DNA of 64,000 bases, taken from Aurelia coerulea (taxonomy: Eukaryota; Cnidaria; Scyphozoa; Semaeostomeae; Ulmaridae). This document shows positions 55,916 to 64,000 of the stretch, piece after piece. Location: positions 17,963,501 through 18,027,500 of the forward strand of contig CM076955.1 of assembly GCA_039566865.1 (NCBI GenBank), in the 5' to 3' direction. Under the pieces are notes generated by a model. It was not told the DNA's origin and made no database searches. It saw only the letters and a list, made by a program, of their open reading frames with translations. How positions within the stretch are numbered: the stretch's first letter is position 1; every line of letters starts with the position of its first letter. The translations under genes and the position numbers were made by a program.

Positions 55916-56511
55916 AACAAGGGCAGATTTTGTAACACAATAGCATGAGATGGTTTTGTTGACACCTGAATTCAAAGCGATTAGTGGCTGCAGACAAAGG
56001 AAATTCTCTCGACCATGAATTCAAAACAAATAAAGCCGCAAACGTTTCTCTGAAACCCAAGAAGCTAGCGCGCTCGTTGTGCATTCCAGAAATTGTCTTT
56101 ACGAGCAAACATGAGCATATGTCGAAAGAAGAAGGATAGATCTACACATCTACCTCGTGCATTTCATTTCTTTGGTTCAGAAGCGGAACAGTAAGTGTTT
56201 TAATTATACCCAAAAAATGAGAGATTTGAATCGCCTCCCAATCGGCTTTGGAATCAAATAAATTAAATGCCCGTGGCAGATGTGTAGATATATTCTTCTT
56301 CTTTCGATATATACTCATGCTTGCTCTTAAAAACAATTTCTGGAATGCAACGAGTGAGCTAGCTACTTGGGTTCAGAGAAACTTTTGCGGCTTTGCTCGT
56401 TTTGAATTACTGGTTGAGAGAATTTCCTTTGTCTGTGATCGCTAATCGCTTTGAATTGCGGTGTCAATCAAAACCAATTCGTGCTATTGTCTAACCAAAT
56501 CTGTCCTTGTT
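55916..56511. mobile_element. Foldback (Mutator-like) element, perfect 9-bp TSD
   Basis: 596 bp, two long inverse arms ending AACAAGGGCAGATTTTG and AAATCTGTCCTTGTT, flanked by the perfect 9-bp repeat GAAGGGATA (55907-55915 and 56512-56520). Nine-base duplications are typical of Mutator-like transposons. No transposase is encoded. Confidence 0.9.
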
Positions 56512-57028
56512 GAAGGGATACAGAAAATTGTCTACTTAGCACGCAGTTTACATGATGGTGTTTTCAATGTGGGGAATCGCACGCCTAAGAGCTTTACATC
56601 TGAGTAGAGTCGCAATCAGCAATCAGCTTGGTTCTCATCAGCCTGCTTCAGCCTGGGAACTTAAAATGTCATGTCACTTGTGTCAATGATTTTTTGCCTT
56701 TTTGACAGGCAACTTCTTCTTCCTGTATCTTCTTTCTGTATGACTTGCGGAACATATTTTGAAAAATTTGTCTGTGTATTTTTTCAAGTGCATGCGAGTC
56801 GACAAAGAAAAAAAAGGTAAAGTTGAGCACTTTATTTCCTTTGAGCTTTCAAATCGGAAAATAACGTTTTAACTACACCCGGTATAAATGGAAATGATTG
56901 CAGATGGTAGCACTGTAGGAGACACATATTAAAATTGCCATAATGATACATTGGCATGCAGTTTGTCCTCTCCAAGTTGGAAAATTTAGGAGTTATCCTC
57001 CCCACGTTTAAGCCTGGCTCTACCATTG

Positions 57029-57051
57029 GTTTTTTTTTTTTTTTTTTTTTT
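57029..57051. repeat. Poly(T) run
   Basis: About 22 T residues; may be the poly(A) tail of a minus-strand retroposed sequence, which I cannot identify. Confidence 0.8.
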
Positions 57052-57548
57052 GTATGCTCATAATATTTACAATATATCTAAACTACAAATACAACCTACA
57101 TACACACAATCACATACGATTACACAACGATGCCACAGGGAGCATGGAATTTCACAACAACCCTGCGGCCATTTAAAATTAACTCAAAGTTTGTCCCAAA
57201 ATAGACGCCAGGCCAGACATTCAGGAAAATTTTTACCATTGGTTCCATTCCCGACAGGAACAACACAGTTTCCAAGTGATAGCCCATTTGTGAAAATCTT
57301 CCTTTCGTAAAGAGAACATTAAAAAACAATGTTGGTTTGATGTACATTGCTTAAAGCAATATATGAAATTTGTTTTCTGTTGAAATTACCGACCAAAACT
57401 CTAATAATACCATTTCTACCTGCTGTTATGGTTATAAATTTTACAATATTTTGTATTTACAAACTATTTACATATATGTAACGCAGACGACACAGAAATC
57501 AAATCATCCACATTCTGTAAGCTATCATAAGATCATAGGTAGCTTTAA

Positions 57549-58524
57549 GGCTAATTTCCAGTCAGTCGAATTTTCCGAGCGGGCGGAATTTCATACAATA
57601 ACAGTTTGCTCAGCCGTAACTTTTTATTCAATTTCAGAGTAACACTTTCTCCAGCAAACAATAAGAGTTCCGCCCGCTCGGAAAATTCCACCCAGGGGCG
57701 TAGCCAAAGGGGGTGCGGGGGGGGGGCCGCACCCCCCTCCCCTAACATTCAGTTTGTCGGCAAATTGATAGTATCTGTCGGCAAATCAAAAACGTTTCCT
57801 TGGTACTGGTACTATTGAGTGTCTGTCGGCGAATACAGTTTCCAAATCTTTCAAAAGGTTGGTGTGAAACTCAGTGACCGATTTCTTTGAACTGAATGAC
57901 TGAACGATCTTGGGTCTTGGGAGAGGCATTCTAAGCCAAAGTAGAATGCATATTCTCAAAATTTTCCTGGTGGCTTTGCCCCCAGACCTACTTATTTCAA
58001 GATCCCATTTGTCTTAACCTGTGCGTGTGATTGGCTATAGGGTTCCCTATTTGCTACTGCTCCTTCAAGCAATTTCATCAAAATAATTTGAAGAGCTAGC
58101 TGTACTCTGACATGTTCATTTACTTTCCTAGATTAACTTGCTAAGATGGGTATAAATTCTCAATGCAAATTCAATAAAACATCCTGCCCATTTTGTGTTC
58201 ATTGCAGCCATTTTTACGATGCAAAATAAAACTAAAATGGGCGTTTCCCTCATTTTCCGAGCGTCTGAAGGGCGTGGTCACAAAAATTTTTCTAGCCCAC
58301 GCTCCATAAACCCCCCCCCCTCATTCATCAAGTGCTGCGTATGCCCCTGAAATACTATGCCAAGTGTCTACATTTTGAATTTAATCATCCATTGCTTATA
58401 CGTTTCAAACTTTGATGATATATAATGGTATTTTCGTTTTTTTGTCGGCAAATTGGGGTGTCTGCACCCCCCCCCAACGATTTTCTTTAGCTTCGCCCCT
58501 GATTCCACCGACTGGAAACTGGCC
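57549..58524. mobile_element. TTAA-flanked element containing a nested 'ggcgtag' repeat
   Basis: Outer ends GGCTAATTTCCAGTC and GACTGGAAACTGGCC are inverse, flanked by TTAA (57545-57548, 58525-58528), as for piggyBac-like elements. Inner inverted pairs include TTTCCGAGCGGGCGGAA / TTCCGCCCGCTCGGAAA (57570-57690). At 57695 a second element with GGGGCGTAGCC ends and long G/C runs begins, and it extends to about 58500 (CTTCGCCCC). A third repeat (57908-58365) lies inside that. Confidence 0.7.
57908..58365. mobile_element. Dispersed 'ggcgtac' repeat, partial third copy
   Basis: Shares GGGAGAGGCATTCTAAG, GGTATAAATTCTCAATGCAA and TTTTCCGAGCGTCTGAAGGG with the copies at 9045 and 28988, but lacks one end. 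Its end GTGCTGCGTATGCCCCTG is a variant of the family terminus. Confidence 0.65.
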
Positions 58525-59104
58525 TTAAGATATAAAATGTTATGTTAGTTTGCTGAAATTAGGACCACGCCTTTTTTATTCGTAAGAATATTGAATCTTG
58601 CCTGAGCCTCAAAATTCTTAGCGAAGTATCCTATTACAGGCTGTAATATTCTTGAGGTATTCTTTTCTCAGGAGATGTAATAAAGATATAGCTTTCTTTT
58701 AAAACGCTTCTATACCAGAAACAAGCATTAGTTTATATCTGAAACATATGGCGTTCAATTAATTGGTATAGCAATGAATTTAGGGGCTTGTCATTCTCAA
58801 GAAATGTGTTTTGGCTTATACTTTGCTTTCTAATTTTTCTACCGGACCCTCTGAACCTGGGAATATTCTTGTGAAACAAGAACCATGTACCTTTCCAGTA
58901 GTACAAATATCACTTGTTGCGCGAGCGAAGCGATTGCTTACTATTAAGGAGCAGCCAAGTGATTAATGAACAGCGATTGATACAAAGTTCGCCTTTCTAT
59001 GGCACCCAGTACAATGTCATCTGTACCCCACAAACGCTTATAAAATCCCGTATTGCGTGTACCAATAATATCTCTACCAGGACCACAACACGAGAAGTTC
59101 ATTA

Positions 59105-59690
59105 TTATGTCAACAAGGGTAGATTTTGTAACACAAGTATCCGTTACTTTTGATTGACTCGACAAGAACAAGATCACAATTGCGGGGGTATTTTTTGTGT
59201 CATTTTGCACCACTTGAAATCAAATGATCAATCTCTTGATAAAACATCTTTGAATTCTTTGAAATATTTCGTGTGATAAAAACTTATGCCATGAATGCCA
59301 AAACTAGTATAAAACTAAAATATCTCAAGAATATGATCACATGACGTGAATGGGCAAAAAAACTTTAACCGACTTTGTCTATTGCGAAGCTTCTAAAGTT
59401 GATAAATACAATGCCGAGGCATATATTTAGCAAATATTATCTTGTTTATACCTACTATCCTCCTTTTTTCGATATATAATCATGATTTCTCTTGACATTC
59501 CCTTTTCGCATGCACAAAGAGTGAGTTAGCCATGCACATTTCAGGGTATTGTTTACAAGCATGGGTTATTTGTATTTACGGCTTAGAACATCGGCCATAG
59601 AAATGCCTTTCGTTACAATCAACAAAGACAGGTACTGTAACAATAACATCCGTTGCTATTGATTGACACTCAAGTACACAGCGATTTATG
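59105..59690. mobile_element. Diverged relative of the foldback family
   Basis: Words of the foldback arms recur in decayed form: AACAAGGGTAGATTTTGTAA at 59113, GCTTCTAAAGTTGATAAATA near 59388, TTTTTTCGATATATAATCAT near 59463, and a GACAGGTACTGTAACAATAA end near 59627. It abuts the intact copy at 59697. Confidence 0.5.
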
Positions 59691-59696
59691 CTTAGT

Positions 59697-60296
59697 AACA
59701 AGGACAGATTTTGTAAGACAACATCATGAGTTGCTTTTGTTGACACCTGAATTCAATGCGATTAGCGATTGCACAAAAAGGGAATTCTCTCAACCAGTAA
59801 TTCAAAACAAGCCAAACCGCAAAAGTTTCTCTGAAAGCCAGGTAGCTAGCACGCTCGTTGTGCATTCCAGAAATTGTTTTTAAGAGCAAACATGAGCATA
59901 TATCGAAAGAAGAAGGATATATCTACACATCTACCACGGGCATTTTATTCATTTGGTTTAAAAGCCGATTGGGAGGCGATTCAATTCTCTTGTTCTTTTG
60001 GGTGTATTTAAAACACTTACTGCTCAGCTTCTGAACCAAAGAAATAAAGTGCCCGAGGTAGATGTGTAGATATATCCTCCTTCTTGCGATCTATGCTCAT
60101 GTTTGCTCTTAAAAATAATTTCTGGAATGCACAACCAGCGAGCTAGCTACCTGGGTTTCAGAGAAACTTTTGCGGCTTTGCTTGTTTTGTATTACTGGTT
60201 GAGAGAATTTCCTTTCTCTGCGATCGATAATCGTTTTGAAATGCAGTGTCAATCAAAAGCAACTCGTGACATTGTCTTACAATATCTGTCCTTGTT
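59697..60296. mobile_element. Foldback (Mutator-like) element, 9-bp TSD with 1 mismatch
   Basis: 600 bp, two long inverse arms ending AACAAGGACAGATTTTG and AATATCTGTCCTTGTT, flanked by ATGCTTAGT (59688-59696) and ATGCCTAGT (60297-60305). The 65- and 76-codon ORFs in the arms are shadows of the repeat. Confidence 0.88.
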
Positions 60297-60507
60297 ATGC
60301 CTAGTTGGTAAAGTCATGCAAGCAAAAGAATAAAAGAATTAACGTATGCAATATTCAGCTTCTGAACTAACTGAATAAAACGCTCGAGGAAGATGTTTAG
60401 CTCATTCTACCTCCGATATATTCTGGTATCTCTGGTATCGATATACTCTGGACGGACGGAAGAGATAGACTTGGGGCAAGTCTATATCGGTTCCAGAGTA
60501 ACTTCAA

Positions 60508-60777
60508 CTTCTCATTCGATTCCTACCTTGACCATCCCCCCCCCGGGACAACCCTAGTCATGCTCAAAAAATATTCCCAACCCCCGGGGCATTTGACTGT
60601 AAATTATCTCCGGCTCTGGCGCATTTCACAAAACCAGGGCGTATATAGTTGCTGGCAAAATGGCATATTGTCAGCACCCAGCCACCGTGCTTTCGCCAAA
60701 AGGATTTGCCCCTCCCCCGGCCATTTGTGCAAGAAATGTCTGTTCACCCCAGGCTTCCTTAGGAATTGAACGAGACA
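60508..60777. mobile_element. PIF/Harbinger-like MITE, diverged copy
   Basis: Left end TCTCATTCGATTCCTACCTT and right end GGAATTGAACGAGACA correspond to the element at 3667-3973, with the same C-rich stem (TTGACCATCCCCCC). TTA follows the right end. Confidence 0.65.
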
Positions 60778-60978
60778 TTATTTGGCCATGTTCTTGCGAT
60801 AGCTAATTAGACTTATAACGTTGGTTCCTTTGTATTCCTGCGGGAAACCTTGCTCTGCTGACCGAAGCGCGATTTTCAAGTCAAAGAGCACAGGGAAACA
60901 AGGGTCATAAGTCTAATAGCTAATTGAGTTGTCCTGTCGTGTCAATCAAGAGAAACAGATGCATTGCAACGAAACCTG

Positions 60979-61078
60979 TAGCCTGCGTGCAGACTTAACT
61001 TTCCACTGCGAAGGAGAGCCTATGAGGAGCCGCCTTGGCTCTCCTTCGCAGTGGAAAGTAAAGTCTGCACGCAGGCTA
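60979..61078. mobile_element. 100-bp palindromic MITE with perfect 9-bp TSD
   Basis: Nearly the whole element is two inverse arms of about 43 bp starting TAGCCTGCGTGCAGACTT, with a ~14-bp loop. Flanked by the perfect 9-bp repeat CGAAACCTG (60970-60978, 61079-61087), again a Mutator-type duplication. Confidence 0.92.
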
Positions 61079-61512
61079 CGAAACCTGCCCTTGGTGAATT
61101 CTTTTGAATTCTCATTCATCTGACTTCTCATTTGCCTACGGCGTAGAGTTTCATTTGTTCTTCCATATCCTCTAGTGAATTGATTCCGCATTGCGTTTGA
61201 GATGATTGTACTAATTTGAAGATGTCTTGCAGTTGTTGTTGTTGAATTCTAAATGGGGAAAAATAAACGGGATAACATCAGAGACTTGCGGCCAGAAACA
61301 CTGCAACTCGATGAAAAAACGACAGTAAATATGTGTAAGTTTAAATGTAGTACCTGTAAACGGATCGAGGTTTAAAAAGATACGTTCCGCAAGCCAGAGA
61401 ACGGAGAGCAGCGAAGAGAGTGTGCTACTCTGAATAAATTATGAGTTTACAAGATACTTAAAGAAATAAATGTGTTAATCATAAGCTATATAGGGAGCTA
61501 CATGTGACAAAA

Positions 61513-61568
61513 CACGTGACACTACGTGCACGTGATATTAGGTGCACGTGATTCAAGGTGTGCACGTG
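61513..61568. promoter_or_regulatory. Cluster of four CACGTG E-boxes
   Basis: CACGTG occurs at 61513, 61529, 61545 and 61563, spaced 16, 16 and 18 bp; three of the four read GCACGTGAT. This could bind bHLH factors (Myc/USF/clock type) or simply be a small degenerate tandem repeat. No gene start is visible nearby. Confidence 0.5.
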
Positions 61569-61618
61569 ATGAGTGTACAGATGAGCATTCCTACTACATA
61601 CCGGGGTGGGAGGTCAAC

Positions 61619-61834
61619 CAAACGTTAAAGGGCATGTATCGTGAACCTGATTGGCTAATGTAATACAATCATCTCTTTTGTTTAGTACAAAGCACGGGAC
61701 CGAGGCTACATTTTTACGGCAGTAAAAATTCATGAAGCAGAAATTAAAAGTCACGAAACAATGGAATTCCACTCCAAGCTTCTTTGTTGTATCAACCAAC
61801 TGTTATCGCGATATATGCCCTTTAACACGTTTGG
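61619..61834. mobile_element. 216-bp MITE, CGTTAAAGGGCAT ends
   Basis: CAAACGTTAAAGGGCATGTA at the left is mirrored by ATATGCCCTTTAACACGTTTG at the right. It holds no gene. Confidence 0.7.
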
Positions 61835-62320
61835 CGGGCTGTGGAATAAAAAGTACGCGGGCCGATATTCAAAACGGAAATTTTAATCTATCAGTCAACG
61901 GCTAACTTAGATGTCAAAATTTTGTTTGGTAAATCACTTAATCACTCATCATTTAGGCCTACAAATTGAGAAAATGCTGGCAAGGGGTTTGCATCGGAAC
62001 GAGAATTCCACGATCGATTCTGGTCTATGATTCACTTAAAATCAATAATAGATCATAGACATTATTTTACCCACAATTCCCCTGGGTAAAATAGGGTCAA
62101 ATAATAAGAACGCTAGTGTTGTTAACTAGCAGTTAATATTGTTAAGTTATTGTTGTTAGGTTATTGCTGCTCCAATGCTTCGTTGAATGATGCAATTTGT
62201 TAGAAATACCGTTAGGAAATAACTCTTATTTGTAAGTAAAGGAATCATATGGTCTACCAGACACTGACCTTTGTAGAAAATAAGCGATAGTTTAAACAGT
62301 AGATAGTTTACAGTGTGCTC

Positions 62321-62338
62321 CTAACCCTAACCCTAACC
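62321..62338. repeat. Short telomere-like CCTAACCCTAACCCTAACC run
   Basis: Three CTAACC units. A similar short run (AACCCTAAAACCCTAACCC) is near 16838-16856. Too short to be a telomere; likely an internal relic or chance. Confidence 0.7.
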
Positions 62339-62364
62339 ATAAAAAAGTAAGAATTTGAGGACTT

Positions 62365-62450
62365 AAAAGGTTTGTTTCAACCAGCATATCTTGCACGTGC
62401 CATCTCTTGGCTGGCCTCTGGTGTCGCCATTTTCACGAATTAGACACGTC
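62365..62450 (-). mobile_element. SINE body fragment
   Basis: GTTTCAACCAGCATATCTTG then CACGTGCCATCT matches the body of the SINE at 47430-47692 (GTTTCATCCAGCATGCCTTG, CACGCGCCGTCT). The promoter head is missing. Confidence 0.55.
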
Positions 62451-62471
62451 AAGAAATTGTTAAGAAACTAT

Positions 62472-62925
62472 CAGTACTTAAGAGTCTGAAAATGTTTAAT
62501 AAACTTTCAGTATTGGGGCGATTTCTTAGCTTCTTAAACATAAAACTAACAGTTACACACCAGAAGATTAAATTAAATGTTGTGATGTTTCAGCTGTATA
62601 CTACATTTTCCTTATACTACAGTACTTAAGAGTCTAATAATGTTTAACAAACTTTCAGTATTGGGGCGATTTCTTAGCTTCTTATAAAAACATAAAACCA
62701 ACAGTTACACACCAGAAGATTAAATTAAATGTTGTTATGTTTCAGCTGTATACTACATTTCTCTTATACTACAGTACCTAAGAGTCTGATAATGTTTAAC
62801 AAACTTTCAGTATTGGGGCGATTTCTTAGCTTCTTATGAAAACATAAAACCAACAGTTACACAGCAGAAGATTAAATGAACTGTTGTTATGTTTCAGCTG
62901 TATACTACATTTCCCTCACAATCGG
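62472..62925. repeat. ~150-bp tandem repeat, 3 copies
   Basis: Units start with AGTACTTAAGAGTCT near 62474, 62622 and 62773, each running through TTTCAGTATTGGGGCG and GTTTCAGCTGTATACTACAT. Copies are over 90% alike by eye. Confidence 0.92.
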
Positions 62926-63480
62926 GCTCAACACTTTTCAGACACCCTTCTGTAGTGTTAAAGATGAGGTTCCAGCGCTCTCTGCTCACTGGGAAATACG
63001 CCATACTTTCTCATCAGACTTTCTGTTTCGTGAAGTTAATCTCAAGGATAAATGAACGAATTCAGGTCTCCGAAAGTCGTAACCCCTGCGATTTTTTGTG
63101 ATTCTCTCAGCTTAGCTAGACCATCTATTCATGTGTCAAAATGAAAAGAGAACTCACATTAATGGACAATATGAATAACTGATAGCAAAATTTGAGGCTT
63201 TGAAGAGGATTAAGCTTTGTGTCTCGCTCAGGAGTTAGCTCTTCATGAAATGCTTATTCGACCGTCTATATATATATATATGGGGAAGAGATCCCCAAAC
63301 TGTAATGGCAACTTTTTGGAACAATTTTGGAACACTTTAAAGGCACTGTGTCCATGTAAGTAGACGACTTCGAGGGGGGTATCTCGAAAACATGTGATCT
63401 TTCGTCGTTTTTTCATGTGAGCGTTGTTTCTTGCAAAGTCTTCTCTTGCAAAGCGTTGTTTGTTAGTCAAACGATTGTTT

Positions 63481-63733
63481 CAAGTTCTTTTGAATTCGTC
63501 AGCAGGGATTCAGCAATCTCGCCTTTTAAAATAGTGTTCTAGAATTTTCAAAGGTCCTTGTTTTCTTCTTTTGTGTGATTGTTATCAGACAGATTAATGA
63601 ACATAAAGGCATGTTTTGACAAGTTCTTTTGAATTCGTCAGCAGGGACTTAGCAATCTCACCTTTTGAAATGATGTTCTAGAATTTTCAATGGTCCTTGT
63701 TTTCTTCTTTTGTGTGATTGTTATCAGACAGAA
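63481..63733. repeat. 139-bp tandem repeat, about 1.8 copies
   Basis: CAAGTTCTTTTGAATTCGTC starts copies at 63481 and 63620; the second ends at TGTTATCAGACAGA near 63733. Confidence 0.92.
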
Positions 63734-63954
63734 TAGGTTTCCTTGCCTTTCGACAACGAGGCTCTTATTTTCATGTGATCAGTTTAAAACAGCCTTCCCT
63801 AAACCAATCAAATTCTCGAACAGTTACATGCATGTCAGCATCGTGTCAGCAGTTTCAACTGTTCGTGCATGCAATTTATTGATATATGGACACACTGCCT
63901 TTAATGCTGACATGTTTGCTCCTTCTATGGATAGAATGTTTTTCTGGAGAGCAT

Positions 63955-64000
63955 AGGTTCCAAATCTTTATCTCGGCGTAAAAAGGTGGGTGTAAAATTC
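63955..64000. mobile_element. End of a 'GGTGGGTGT' element cut by the window edge
   Basis: GCATAGGTTCCAAATCTTTA then AAAAAGGTGGGTGTAAAATTC matches the left end of the palindromic family at 32468 and 36237. Confidence 0.7.

Noticed and set aside
62321..62338. Telomere
   Set aside because: Only about three repeat units, with ordinary interspersed repeats on both sides.
62472..63733. CRISPR-like array
   Set aside because: The repeats are long contiguous tandem units (139-150 bp) with no spacers, in an animal genome.

Overview
This 64 kb window is animal nuclear DNA: AT-rich, intron-rich and packed with transposable elements. The single well-supported multi-exon host gene has GT-AG introns, and the elements (BEL/Pao LTR element, CR1/L2-like LINEs carrying a 2A peptide, tRNA-derived SINEs, many short inverted-repeat elements) are typical of a marine invertebrate. 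A cnidarian, perhaps a coral or sea anemone, is my best guess; the sequence alone does not prove it. No bacterial operons, rRNA genes or CRISPR arrays were seen.

Host genes. The + strand gene from about 20.0 to 54.8 kb encodes EME1, the non-catalytic partner of the structure-specific nuclease MUS81. Eleven coding exons (20725-21407, 22951-23130, 24224-24271, 25967-26134, 33073-33165, 34012-34124, 48581-48772, 48904-48964, 50246-50371, 52182-52238, 54728-54844) join in compatible phases to about 611 residues. A perfect E2F consensus lies just upstream of a candidate first exon at 20017-20070, but the junction from that exon to the next is not resolved. The N-terminal exon carries a 54-residue unit repeated three times. 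An intronless 258-residue Ser/Pro/Gln-rich ORF of unknown family lies at 13198-13974.

Mobile DNA by region. 1-9.7 kb holds a TA-flanked MITE, a PIF/Harbinger-like MITE and a near full-length CR1/L2-like LINE on the minus strand (4190-8254) with a perfect 10-bp target duplication, poly(A) tail, a 2A peptide before the endonuclease and one frameshift inside the reverse transcriptase. 15-19 kb holds MITEs and a 21-bp minisatellite. 19-32 kb (the 5' half of EME1) holds an inverted pair of LINE tails around the first exons, several MITEs and two copies of a tRNA-derived SINE. The 14.4-kb EME1 intron between 34124 and 48581 holds a hAT-like MITE, a MITE split by a LINE fragment, and a structurally complete BEL/Pao element (36823-42945) with a 1805-codon uninterrupted ORF, near-identical 316-bp LTRs and a 5-bp target duplication. 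From 44 to 60 kb there are four copies of a ~600-bp foldback element; three have 9-bp target duplications as in Mutator-like transposons. 60-64 kb holds further MITEs, a four-E-box cluster and tandem repeats.

How it fits together: EME1 is split by insertions of at least six kinds of element, all in introns or the 3' UTR, and every coding exon found is intact. Many insertions keep recognisable target duplications, so the window records a layered history of transposition.
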